From: Cunninghamia lanceolata
Taxonomy: Eukaryota > Streptophyta > Pinopsida > Cupressales > Cupressaceae
DNA: 64,000 bases
Assembly: GCA_027924645.1 (NCBI GenBank)
Contig: BSBN01000829.1
Span: forward strand, 4,464,001 to 4,528,000
Direction of reading: 5' to 3'
Notes under the pieces: model-generated
Databases searched by the model: none
Told to the model about the DNA's origin: nothing
What the model saw: the letters and a program-made list of their open reading frames with translations, nothing else
In this document: piece by piece, positions 1 through 10,700 of the stretch
Position numbering within the stretch: position 1 is the stretch's first letter
Layout of the letters: every line of letters starts with the position of its first letter
Made by a program: the position numbers and the translations under genes

Positions 1-2
1 GA

Positions 3-1370
3 GTGAAGATGGCTCAGTCCAAAATGAAAGGAGCTGCACTGACTTGGTGGAATTTCATCCAAGATGACAGGGTGAAAGAGGGAAAGAATAGAGTTGCGAC
101 ATGGAAGAGAATGATGGCATTGGTGAAGGAGGCCTATGTCCCATTGGATTACAATATCCAATTACATAAGAGGAAACAAAATTTGAAGTAGAAGGAGCTA
201 GATGTCAGCTCATACATAGAAGAATTCATGAAACTGTGTGTAAAAACAAAGGTAAGGGAAGGTGAGGAAGAGAAGGTAGCAAGGTACCTCAATGGATTGA
301 GGTTCAACATCCAAGAAGACCTAAATCTGCATAATCCAGACACAGTTCAGAAATGCTACCAATTGGCACTCAAAGTGGAAGAAAAATTAAAGAGAAGGCA
401 TGAGCAGAACAATAGAGGTAGAGGAAGACAACAAAGGGGAGGAAGAAGTCCTTTCAGAGGCAGAGGAAATGGATTTGGATACCAGGGTGAATCCAATCAA
501 GAGAACAGCAGAGGAGACAATAGTCAGAACCAAGGGGGAAGCTACAATCAAAGGGGAAACTTTAGGGGTAGAAGACCACCATTTAGAGGAAGATCTCAGG
601 GCAGAGGGCCTATCAAATGTTACAATTGCAATCAAGAAGGCCATATAGCCAGCCGATGTCTAGCAAAGGCAACAAGTTCAATAGGAGAAAAGAGGATCAA
701 TCTGATCCAAGAATCTGATTGTCAAAGTGTAGCAAGCTCAAGCACTAATCCAAGTGTGAATGCTCCCGACAATTATGGATATCCTAAGAATGGAGAATCT
801 TTGATGATTAGGAGAGAAATGACCACCATGAAGGTGCCTGGAAAAGAACCTCCACAAAGGAAGTCTCTCTTCAGAACTACTTGCAAGGCAGGAGGAAAGG
901 TATGTAAAGTTCTGATTGACTCTGGATCTACTGACAATTTTGTATCCATTAAGATGGTAGAAAAGCTTAAGCTTAGGAGACTGCCACATCCTTGCCCATA
1001 TAAAATTTCATGTCTCACCCAAGGTCAGCAAACTGTTGTAGAAGAACAGGCTTGGATAGAATTCCAAATTGGCCCATACAAGGATAGGTTATTGTTTGAC
1101 ATTGCCAAGATGGATGCTTGCCATCTCCTATTTGGAAGACCATGGCAGTATGACTTGAAAGCATACCATGATGGAGTTAGAAACACCTATTCAATTACCA
1201 AGAATGGTAAGGTGATAGAATTGCTACCATTAATGGAGAATGAGGTGGAATCAAAAGGAAAAGAAGTTAAGGTGATGATGGTAGAGGGCAAACAATTCAT
1301 GAAGGAGATAGGAGAAGAAGGAGCAATTGCATATGCTCTAATTCCTTGCCTAAAAGTAAACAAAGAATAG
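3..1370 (+). pseudogene. A1 gag and aspartic protease (partial, stop-interrupted)
   Basis: This stretch encodes the capsid/nucleocapsid and protease part of the polyprotein. A retrotransposon gag domain comes first (WWNF near the start, then a helical region to about 400). A basic Arg/Gly-rich linker follows, then a CX2CX4HX4C zinc knuckle at 618-659 that would bind template RNA. The protease active site reads VLIDSGSTDNF, with its Asp codon at 918-920. TAG at 189-191 sits where A2 has Gln (CAA at 24172-24174). TAG at 1368-1370 is followed by a Gln run, so it was probably also Gln. The 5' end is cut by the window edge. The gag sequence is clearly homologous to A2 gag. Confidence 0.9.
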
Positions 1371-2195
1371 CAACAACAAGTCAAGGGAGAGCAGGGACAA
1401 AAATTCATAGACCCAGCTATCCAAGAGTTATTGGGCAAGTACAAAGGCATTATCTCTGATGGAATGCCAAGTTCCCTACCACCTATTAGGGACATTAGCC
1501 ATTGTATAGATCTGATCCCAGGATCTACACTTCCAAACAAAGCAGCATCTAAGCTCACTCCAGATCAGAATACAGAGGTAGCAAGGCAAATTGAAGAGTT
1601 GTTGGAGATAGACCTAATTGGCAAAAGTTTAAGCCCATGTGTAGTACCGACTGTACTAGCACCAAAGAAGGAAGGCACTTGGAGACTTTGCACTGATTCA
1701 AGGGCTATCAACAAGATAACAATCAGGTATAGGTTTCCAATCCCTAGGATAGAAGATTTACTTGATTGTTTAGGAGGTGCTAAATACTTCACCAAAATAG
1801 ATTTAAAGAGTGGCTATCATCAGATTAGGATTAGACCTGGTGATGAGTGGAAAACTGCATTTAAGACTAATGAGGGGTTATATAAATGGAAGGTCATGCC
1901 TTTTGGTTTGTCCAACGCCCCTAGTACCTTTATGAGGTTGATGAATGAGGTCTTGAGAGAATTCATGGGAAAATTTGTCATAGTATATCTAGATGACATC
2001 CTGATTTTTAGTAATATGAGGGAAGAGCACCTCATCCATATAGACTTGGTTCTCAAAAGGTTATATGAAGAGCAGCTAATGATCAATTTAGCAAAGTGTC
2101 TGTTTATGCAGGAAGAGATCATCTACTTGGGATTTGTTATCTCACATAACAAACTAAAAATGGATCAAGAGAAGGTAAGTGCCATATTGTCTTGA
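1371..2195 (+). pseudogene. A1 reverse transcriptase
   Basis: This is the RNA-dependent DNA polymerase domain of a Ty3/gypsy pol. It is open from the TAG at 1368 to a TGA at 2193. Visible family motifs are a fingers segment with [15 protein letters not shown], the palm motif [13 protein letters not shown], the [12 protein letters not shown] motif and the catalytic YLDD at 1986-1997 followed by ILIFS. The TGA at 2193 precedes PTPK, where gypsy pols normally have Trp, so TGG to TGA is the simplest reading. The domain is full length and shows no frameshift. It is in frame with both gag upstream and RNase H downstream, so A1 once had a single fused gag-pol ORF. Confidence 0.93.
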
Positions 2196-2789
2196 CCAAC
2201 ACCCAAAACCTTAAATGATGTTAGAAGTTTCCATGGGTTAGCAACCTTTTATAGGAAGTTTATAAAGGGATTTAGTCATATTTGTGCACCCATGCTCGAC
2301 ACTATAAAAGGAGGACAGAAGTGCAAGTTTACATGGACAAAGGAGGCAGATAATTCCTTTGAAACATTAAAGAAGAAGGTGGCAGACCAGCCAGTTCTTG
2401 CATTTCCTAACTTTAGCAAGATTTTTCAAGTAGAATGTGATGCAAGTCATATTGCAATTGGAGCAGTACTTAGTCAAGAAGGAAGGCCTATTGCATTCTT
2501 CAGTGAGAAATTAAATGATGCCAAGAAGAGATACTCATCCTATGACTTGGAGATGTATGCTCTAGTCCAATCACTCAAGAAATGGAGGCATTACTTGATG
2601 CCCAAAGAATTCATAGTGTTCACAGACAATCAGGCCCTTAGTTTCATAAACAGTCAGAAGAAGCTGAACAATAGGCATATGAAGTGGGTGGAAATTTTAC
2701 AAGCTTTCACTTTCACACTCAAGCACAAGAAAGGGGTCAAGAACAAAGTAGTAGATGCTTTGAGCAGGAGAGTTCTAACCATGAATTAG
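2196..2789 (+). pseudogene. A1 RNase H (connection plus RNase H domain)
   Basis: The RT connection begins just after the TGA (SFHGLATFYRKFIKGFS) and leads into an RNase H-like domain. That domain has VECDASHIAIGAVLSQ, carrying the first catalytic Asp, then FSEKLNDAKKRYSSYDLE, then TDNQALSF with a further acidic residue, then VVDALSRR at the C-terminal end. This enzyme degrades the RNA strand of the RNA-DNA hybrid during reverse transcription. The frame continues through a TAG at 2787-2789, probably a former Gln codon, into the linker before integrase. Confidence 0.9.
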
Positions 2790-4060
2790 ATCCAACTGGA
2801 GAGTGTTGGGATTGATTCTTTGAAGACAATGTATAATGATGATGAAGACTTTGGAGAGATCTACAAGGTATGTACTTCTTTTGGTGACAAGTATCATGTT
2901 GAGTTCTCTGAATTTCTGATCCAAGATGGATTACTTTTTAAGGGGGGATAGTTATGTATTCCAAGGTGTTCTATGAGACTAAATATTATTCAGGAGAAAC
3001 ATTGTGGGGCTATGGTAGGACATTTTGGTCTTGATAAAACTCTTGATCTTGTGAAGAGGCATTACTATTGGCCTAAGCTACAGTCAGATGTGAGAAGATT
3101 TGTGGAAGCATGCGTAATATGTCAAAAAGCCAAAGGAAGATCCACAAATGCAGGTTTGTATCAGCCATTACCCATTCCTTCTAGGCCATGGGAGAGCATA
3201 AGCATGGATTTTGTACTAGGTTTGCCTAGGACAAGGAAAGGATATGATAGTGTTTTTGTGGTAGTAGACATATTTAGTAAAATGGCACATTTCTTGCCAT
3301 GTAAAACCACTTGTGATGCTTCGTATGTTGCAGACCTATTTTTCAAGGAAATAGTGAGGATCCATGGATTGCCATTGAGCATAGTCTCAGATAGAGATGT
3401 AAAATTTATTGGCCATTTTTGGAGAACTCTTTGGAAAAAGCTTGGAACCAATTTGTCCTTCTCATCAGCCTACCATCCTCAAACAAATGGGCAGACTGAA
3501 GTTGTTAACCGTTCATTGGGTAATCTACTCAGGTGTTTAACTAGGCAGCATGGAGAGAAATGGGATAATATCCTCCCACAAGCAGAATTTTTCTATAATG
3601 ACACCATTAATAGGAGTACAAGAAAATCACCTTTTCAGGTGGTATATGGTATTCATCCAAGAGGTATTCTAGAACTAAGAGATCTGCCTATAGGAGAGCC
3701 TATTAGTGCAGATGGTGAAGCTTTTGCTTCAGCCATTAAAGAAGTACATGATTAGGTCAAGAACCAACTTCACCAAACTACATTAAAGTACAAAACATAT
3801 GCTAACAAAAAGAAAAGGGATTTATAGTTTGAGGTTGGAGATTTGGTGTGGGTAAATATAAAGAAGGAGAGGCTCCCCAAAGGTAAGTATACCAAGCTAA
3901 TGTAGAGGAAGATTGGACCATGTCTGATTTTAAAGAAGTGTGGGCAGAACACTTATGAGATCCAACTTCCTCCTGATCTTAGATTGTCACCCATTTTCAA
4001 TGTCTGTGATTTAACTCCATACAAATAGAATATAGATGTAGAACAAGAACCATTACAGGA
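2790..4060 (+). pseudogene. A1 integrase
   Basis: The integrase joins element cDNA to host DNA. A second TAG at 2949 precedes the zinc-binding domain, which has two His near 3000-3020 and the pair CVIC near 3110. The RNase H-fold core follows: SMDFVLGLPR with the first Asp, VSDRDVKF with the second Asp, and the HPQTNGQTEVVNR block with the catalytic Glu at about 3475-3510. The C-terminal part (FEVGDLVWVN, KIGPC) carries TAG codons at 3753, 3825, 3903 and 4026, each at a plausible Gln position. There are no indels across 1.27 kb, so only point stops inactivate it. Confidence 0.9.
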
Positions 4061-4337
4061 TGATGATATTCCTAAGCATGATCCACCAAATTTGAAGAAG
4101 ATATTAGAATCAAGAGTAACAAAGAAGACAAGGGACAAAGAGTACCTGGAGTACTTGGTAGCTTGGCACGGGAAACCTGTTTCAGAGGTAGTTTGGATGA
4201 CTGAAAATCAGATTACAAAATATGGTGCAGACTTCCAAACTCTGATCTCAAAGGGGCTTGAGATCTCTTCTCCCAGGGAGTATGGTGCAGGAGCACCCCT
4301 TCAACAAGATAAAGATGCCCAAGAGGGAGAAGAATAA
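4061..4337 (+). pseudogene. A1 integrase C-terminal chromodomain
   Basis: The sequence ILESRVTKKTRDKEYLEY followed by LVAWHG and VVWMTE is a chromodomain-like module. Chromoviruses use such modules to target insertion to particular chromatin. The ORF ends at a TAA (4335-4337) that looks like the genuine stop. The 3' LTR begins at about 4283, so the last 18 codons lie inside the LTR. The PPT-like purine run (cccagggag) at 4273-4280 is therefore also coding. The same GEYGAGAP peptide and LTR start occur at the end of A2, confirming the boundary. Confidence 0.85.
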
Positions 4338-6006
4338 GGTTTTATACTTATATTTTGACATTTCATGTTACCTGGTAGCATTTGTATGTCATTAACTAAT
4401 GTGACATTTTATGTTGGCATTTCCTGTCTGTAAACATCAAAATTTACATTTTAGACATCTTGGGTGTTGTGAAGGGTTTAACAAGGTGTCTTGTCATTAG
4501 GAGTTTTGTTGTTTTATGCAAAATAGATGTCATGGGATTAATCAGGGTTTCTGCTAATAAATCTTGGTTAAATCAAAATCCTAAAAATAGAGGAAGCATA
4601 GTTAACAAAAACAGGGAGAGATGGTTGAGAAAGAGAGTCCTTTCATTTTTCTTTTTTTTTTTTCTGAAAACTATTAAAATGTAAGAAGCTAGAACGAGAA
4701 AATAGAAAATTCTACAAATCATATTCTGTAAATTTTGAATCCTGTGTGAAATTTTGGTGAACCAAATTGTCATGTTTATTATCTGTATAGAACTGTTGTA
4801 TTTTTTTATTTTAGTTATTCTATTGCCGTGATGCAGGTTTAAAGCCATTCCACTCGTGGATTTCTGTGAAATCAGTGGAATGGCCTTGTAAATTAGTTTC
4901 CCATTTTTGTTTCATTCTTTTGTTTGTTAAACATGGAAATATAGAAATTGCAGAATCCACTTCAGAGAAGGTCAATGGCAGGAAATTCTAAATATACATT
5001 TCCTGTATATATCACAAATGTATGTAGGTATTTTCTCTGTGTATATCACTGTTGCAGCTGAGTATTCCATTTGTGTGTATATCGCCAATATACATTCTGT
5101 GTTAAACCTTGTGTATGTTGAGATTGTTTGAGGAAATACATTTCCTGTGTATATGTTCATGGTATGCCAGAGACAATGTATGTGTATATCGTTATTGTAC
5201 ATGATTGTCAATTTGTGTGTATACTACAATTGCATTTTGTTGTTGTATGTTGAAGATACAATGAAGATATACAATATATTTTATACAAATGGTGACCAGC
5301 TGAAATGGTAGCTAGTTTGTATGTTGGAAGGGTATTTGGTCCGTAGATGCAAAGGATGACCGATGATAGTAGGGAGGAGAACCAACTCATCAAGTCAATA
5401 AATGTATAGTCAAAGATGAAGAGTATCAGCATAAGGAGTGTCGTCAAAAGCAAATTTCGAAGTCATAGTGAACAGCAGGGTCATGCCGATAGAAGGCATA
5501 TCGGTGTGAGAAGCATGGTCAGAAGAGAAGAGTGAAGTCCAGCCAAAGGTGAAAGTCTTGCCGACGAAGAGTATATCGGCATGAGATATGCTATTGGTGG
5601 AGAAGTTAAAGGTGTCGCCGATAGCCAATGTCTGGCTGACGATGGAGTTTGGGGTTTAGCATATTGGCGTAAGAAAAAGCATCGGGTGAACAAAAATTTG
5701 TGAGGCCGATAGTGTATGTTATCGCCGATCGGGGTGACAATGGGAAGTGTCACCGATAGAGAGTTCATCGAGAGGAGTCTTACCATCGGAAGAGGAGGAG
5801 AAAGTTATCCAATGGTAGAAAGTCTAGGCGATAGGAAAGTTATCGGTATGAGTTGTGCATCGGTGGAAGAACTTTTGAGTGTACCGATGATACAATGTCT
5901 GGCTGATAAGGATAAAGAAGCATATGTCGGTAAGATGTTGAAAGTCTCTTGCCAATATTGACAAAAACAAACATTTTGCACATTTCTACTGAAGACCTCT
6001 ACATCA
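4283..6006 (+). repeat. A1 3' LTR
   Basis: This LTR starts TGGTGCAGGAGC and ends CTCTACATCA. It aligns in order with the A2 LTRs, which start TGGTGCAGGG and end CTCTGCATCA. Shared blocks are a segment near 4850 with a short inverted repeat around CATTCCAC and GTGGAATGG, a TGTATATCRC-rich tract at about 4985-5225, and a long tract rich in GCCGAT/ATCGG motifs at 5460-5960. It is diverged from the A2 LTRs and includes extra sequence at about 4340-4800. The four bases after the LTR (aaaa) could belong to a target duplication, but the left partner is outside the window. Confidence 0.8.
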
Positions 6007-6007
6007 A

Positions 6008-8362
6008 AAAGCACCTCAGGTGATGGCATCCACACCTAAGAAACCAAGAACCTCCATGAGAGGTGAAATAAAGCATGACCCCATAGTATTGAGGGGATCT
6101 GGTAGTGAAGTGTTCCGAAAAGAGTTGCAACATGTTGTACCCCTTCCTACCATTGTTCAGTTCAAGACTGAATAGGCTAAAGAATAGATGAAAGAAGCCT
6201 CTAGGTCAATTCAAAGTGGTCTTGTCTCACTCGAGGAGACAGTAGACTTATCTGATGATGAAGTAGTAAAAGATGTAACTTCTCTACAAATGGAAACCCT
6301 TGCTACTAACACTTGCATAACTCCACAAGGACCTCCATTGGTACAGATGGTGGTGTTAGAAGAACTGAAGCAAGTAGAACAGAAAAAGGAAAAGAGCCCA
6401 GAAAGGGCAGCCCAAGAAATGGGGCTTGACAAATTGGTTGATCAGGTAACCAAGCCTGCAGTGATTGATCTAACATACAAAGAGGATGTAAGTTCTGAAC
6501 AACAAGCAGGTGTACTTGATAAAGAAGAAAATATTGAGAAAGTGAAGCTTACAGAAATGGAAAGCCATACTGCAGAAATGGGCCAACAACAACAAGATAT
6601 GGCTGATGAGCCTAAAATAGTTGAAGTCCAAGAAAAGGGTGGAAACAACAAGGTCACATCAAGTGAAGATGTACCCTGGACTCAAGAAGCCTCAGGTGAG
6701 AAAGATACATCAGGTCAGGATGACCTAAAGACTCAAGAGGTAGATACTATAGGTGCAGAGCATAATATGATGCAAGATTAGGTAGATGCACCTAAGGCAG
6801 ATACCGTGACATCCACAGATGCAAATGTGCCTCATAATGAGGAAATTACCAAGGGGGAAGAAACAAAAAAGGGTGAAGTACAAGACCAAGTATAGGATCA
6901 TCATGTGGATGCATTGCAAGATCCTCTACCACAAGAAGAAACTCCTCCGGATAAAGAAGTTCCTCAACAGGAGGAAGTACCCCAAGATCACCCTCATGAA
7001 GAGCATCATGAGGAGGAAATAAGAAAGTCACCCTCTCCATTAAGAATTGAGAAAGATACTAGAGAGCAGGGTGATCATGATGATGATGATGGATGCCAAG
7101 GATCCAGAGACCAAATTCCTCACTAGCTCAAGAAAGAAATAGACACAGAGTCAAGTTTTGAAATCTAAGAGTTTGATGTGTCAACACTATTTTCAGAGAC
7201 CATCATGAAGCCGAAGAGGAAGGCCGGGTCAACCTCGGCCATAAGAAGAGATCCTGCTATGGGCAGAAGGACTGCTTAGGTAGCACTCCCCATAGTTGAC
7301 AAGGAGAAAGGCAAGATCACTCTGGAAGAATTCCAGATCACTATTGTTGATTTAGGATTTGCCAACGAAGACCAGGAAGGTAAAGAGGGAAAAGATATAA
7401 TTGATTCCTTAACCCAAAGGGTAAAGAAGGAAAAAGAGAAAAATAAGCAACATAAAGAGCACATTGCTCAGCTGCATGCCTACATAAAAGGGTTAATTAA
7501 CCCTGATGATACTTCAAATTCAGAAGCAGTCCCATTGACTGCAATTTCTCAGGAAGAGGTCAATAAGTTGGATCTTATGAAGCATGAATCAATAATAATG
7601 AGAAGGTGGATGTTATCTGCAATCAGTGGAGCTGAAGAAGTAGTGAAAGCCTCTTTGTAGAGGTGGAATTCTCTAAGTATCTCCAGAAGGAAGGTTGATA
7701 AATTACAAATGGAGGCCGGAAGAAGGTCATTCCAGTTAGAGAAAGCCTTGAGTGCTTTGGCTGAAATAAAGAGGATTAACCCTCAGGTTCTAATAAATAG
7801 ACAGGTACTGGATAGTAATACCGCCATGCTAATTGATATCTAGTATAAAGATATCAAATTTGAATGTGATATATTAAAGAGATGCAATAGAAAATTAAGA
7901 GACATCAGCATGAAGCTGCATGATATGATGTCATTTAAAGCTGAGATCCTGGAGACCCTAGAAGGGAAAGTAGAGGGAAAGATTAAGAATGAAGATGAGG
8001 ATTCTTCTATAAAGGCTCTACATAATAAATTCTAGCTGATGGCTGATGACCCTCTTAACCACCTGATGGAAGAAGCCATGGATAAGATCATGAGGATTAA
8101 GGTCAGAGTGGAGAATTACAAAGAAACATCAAGCAGCAGGAAGAGCAAATTGGAGGCTCTTTGAGATAAATATCAGGCCCACAAGCATGCCATTACCAAA
8201 GCAAAAATTCAAGATGGCGGAGAAGTTGAACGAGTGGTAGGGGCTTATGAAAATGTCAGGATAATCATGCAAGCCCATATGCAAAGCAACATTCATCAGG
8301 ATGATGAAGATATGGGAAGTGATGATCATGATGATCATGAAAATGAAGAACCTGATGAATAG
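6008..8362 (+). pseudogene. Orphan retroelement ORF, acidic and coiled-coil rich, stop-interrupted
   Basis: I do not recognise this protein family. One frame stays free of indels for about 2.35 kb, broken by ten TAG (6173, 6185, 6779, 6893, 7124, 7277, 7658, 7841, 8033, 8360), one TAA (7166) and one TGA (8162). An ATG lies at 6023, but the frame is open back to the A1 LTR junction, so the true start may be lost. Composition: a Lys/Arg-rich N-terminus, a long Glu/Asp/Gln-rich low-complexity middle (about 6240-7130) and a charged helical, coiled-coil-like C-terminal half (about 7300-8300). No gag, pol or zinc-knuckle motif is visible. It abuts an element C-related LTR, so it is probably the internal ORF of such an element. 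Confidence 0.6.
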
Positions 8363-8411
8363 ATGAAGATGCATCATAAAGGAAATATATGCATAAGGTA
8401 CTTAAAGGAAT

Positions 8412-9390
8412 GTAAGTTACCTAGATGGTTACCAGCTGGCAACCTGTGCCAATTCATACATGTTGACTAAGTCAAAGATGAATATCTACCATAGATCTTA
8501 ATTGATAAATCTTGATCGTAGATCATGTGTAACCGCTCCCTCACCTTGTTCTATAAAAGGTGCAGGGATACTTTATTTTGAACATTCGAAGCTTAATTGA
8601 AATTTGTTTGCTGAAATATTCAGGGCTCATTTCAAAGTTATTGTATATGTACATGTTTTTGCATACTTAATGAAAGAGAAGATCATCTTGATTACAAACT
8701 CATAGTAAATCCTGAGTAATCTGTGTCTAGATTCTTGATATATACTTTGATTTGCTACGTCCCTTGGAGTGCTCATTAGTTTGCATGTATTGTCTTCATT
8801 CACCATCCTCTGAAGTTAGCATCAACTGTATCTAGCTGTGGAACATCCTGGTGAACATATGGTTTGATTTCTTCTCCTCATGATAGTATCAAGTTTGTAT
8901 GTGGATCAATAGCTGAAGATTCATCATAATTTGAAGTTTTCATTTACATTTCTTTTAATTTCATAACATTCACCATCACAATTGCAAATAATTGATAATC
9001 AGAAGCAAAGTACATGAAATATGCAGACATCTTTTAAATAACTGAAAATCTATAGCATATTTGAAGTTAAAGCATGTATAATTGATAAATATCATGCAAG
9101 GATTTGAGTACAGACATAATATTTGTGATAATATCTTGTGTAGATAACTTTCTGTGTAGCATCTTTACAGAAACTGAATCCTGCTGATGAACAAACGTAA
9201 TGCCCCAAAATGGAAATAGCAAGACATATCAACCACTGAGTAATGTCAGTTGATTAAGACCTAATCCACTAAGACTTGGGATCATGAATTCTTTGAATTC
9301 ATCGTATCTTTCAAGATGAGTAAAGGTTGATGTATAACTTTTATTCTATGTTTGTTTATGACTAACATCATGATCAACAATGGGCAACAT
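8412..9390 (+). repeat. LTR related to the 3' portion of element C LTRs
   Basis: From about 8420 to 9390 this aligns in order with 54780-55905 and 60900-62021. Shared parts are the CCAGCTGGC-like block, the TATA region, the stretch from the conserved TGGAACATCCTGGTGAA block onward, and the end block with CAACCACTGAGTAA, CTTGGGATCATGAATTC and AACATCATGATCA. It lacks the long upstream U3 (about 52706-54650) of the C LTRs, so it is roughly 1 kb rather than 3.2 kb. The proposed start TGTAAGTTACC is uncertain. The right edge abuts copia Cop0 coding sequence, consistent with insertion into Cop0. Confidence 0.65.
8551..8560 (+). promoter_or_regulatory. TATA box of C-related LTR
   Basis: CTATAAAAGG lies at the position equivalent to CTATAAAGGG in both element C LTRs. 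It is the likely pol II promoter that sets the start of the R region. Confidence 0.55.
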
Positions 9391-9393
9391 GTG

Positions 9394-10700
9394 ATGATCC
9401 ACAAGATGACTCAAAAGAATGAAACCTATACAACTGTGATCCATGATCAACTTTTCCTAAAGCAACAATATTCTCAGGATGGTGTAGTTCTCGAATAACT
9501 ACATCATGTGGGGAGAACTCCATTGTCTTCCTTTCCCTAGTATGGAAAATCTAGTAGATGGAGTGAAGATTGGCAGAAATATCAGGAACATAGAGTACAT
9601 CCTCAATGCAACTGTCTATCAACTGAATAAAACCTAACCCCAAAACTGGAATCTGTGTAGAGTTACCCACTGTAATCTAAGATGTTGAACTATTAAAGAA
9701 AGATGTTCAAGAAGATCATGTGACTTGGTCATGTGATGAGAGGCTCCTAAGTCAAGTATCCAACTGTCATTGATGTACCCAAACCTCTAGCTGTAAGGGC
9801 ATGTCCTTTGCCAGGTTTGGGTAAAGAAATATTGTGTTTCTTCATTGTCTCTTCCAAGGCTTCCATCCTTTGAAAGTAATGAATCATATCATGACTTGTT
9901 TTTCCACAATAAGAACATGGCCCTTTACTTTTCTTCTTATTTGACTTGGAGGGATTCTCACTTGACTTAGAAGATGTATCTACTTGCTTATCAGACTTTT
10001 GTTTTTGCATGGAGGTATGCTCACTTGTTGAACTAGAATGTGCCTTAGATTTGTTGAATTTCTTTCCTTTACCCTTAGATGATTAAGCCACAAGTGTCTA
10101 AATTTTAGAGGTGATTGCATCCATGGAGAGTAACTTAGATTTTTCTCTCGTGAGTTTATCACAAAACTGTGTAAAAGTGGGCATCTTGAAATCTATGCCA
10201 ATTGCATCCATAGTAGAGTAGAAGGTAGAAGAGAAGACCTGATATGGGCCTTTCAACTTTGACAATATCAAAAAGACACTTTCCTTTTATGTTTTAGGTT
10301 TATCGCAACCATCAAGAAGACAAAGTAGGGACTTGAATTTTACAAGAAAGTCCTCAATTGAGGGAAATGCATCAAGAGACAAAGCTATTAATTCAACATC
10401 AATTTGTAAACTAGGAAACTCATTAATGGAACCAAATAAATCAGATAATTGATCCCACATTTCCTTAAGAGTTGTACAATTCATGAAATGAAATTGAAGA
10501 TTATTTGATACATGTAAACCAATAATGCCCATGGCTTCATCTGATTTGTTTACATATACAAAATGCTCAAATTCCCTTATAAGTTTAGGCATTTAATTAA
10601 TTAACATTCTCCATAAGCCTTTAGATTTAAGAAGTTGCTTAACTTTGACTTTCCAAGTGTGGTAGTTGTGTGGAATTAACAAGTCAATTTTACATTCCAT
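9394..10700 (-). pseudogene. Cop0 gag, protease and GAG-pre-integrase fragment
   Basis: An ATG at 10700-10698 starts a copia gag with NYHTWKVKVKQLL and then FMNCTTLKEMWDQLSDL, typical of the copia gag domain. The zinc knuckle at about 9890-9915 reads CSYCGKTSHDMIHYF, so the last Cys of CX2CX4HX4C is Tyr. Downstream, in another frame, the protease site survives as ILDLGASHHMT, where Ser of DSG is Leu. The segment DVLYVPDISANL and then FSPHDVVIRELH is typical of the pre-integrase region. Stops include TAA and TAG at likely Gln sites, and there are at least two frameshifts. The copy is degenerate. Confidence 0.75.

Larger units (their letters stand above)
1..6006 (+). mobile_element. Ty3/gypsy chromovirus-type retrotransposon A1 (5' end outside window)
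   Basis: Internal region and 3' LTR of a gypsy element in the order gag, protease, reverse transcriptase, RNase H, integrase, chromodomain, LTR. The whole coding part, from the window edge to the TAA at 4335-4337, lies in a single frame with no frameshift. It is interrupted by eight TAG codons (189, 1368, 2787, 2949, 3753, 3825, 3903, 4026) and one TGA (2193). The 5' LTR and the start of gag lie left of the window. The LTR is related to those of A2 at 21927-27343. The element appears to have inserted into the reading frame that resumes at 6008. Confidence 0.9.

Noticed and set aside
1187..1558. Antisense ORF of 123 codons over A1
   Set aside because: It lies entirely opposite gag/RT coding sequence and shows no domain, so it is a shadow frame.
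3..4337. A variant genetic code reading TAG as glutamine
   Set aside because: Paralogous copies in the window have CAG/CAA/CGA at the same codons. Some stops are TGA or TAA at Arg, Trp or Gln sites. Plant nuclei use the standard code. Mutational decay explains the pattern more simply.
5716..5961. ORFs of 70-100 codons within the A1 LTR
   Set aside because: They fall in the GCCGAT motif tract, are not conserved as frames in the A2 LTRs and have no recognisable domain.
6819..7126. Alternative frames of the acidic low-complexity region in the orphan ORF
   Set aside because: Overlapping Lys/Met-rich frames are by-products of GAA/GAT-rich sequence. Only the frame shared with flanking segments is coherent.
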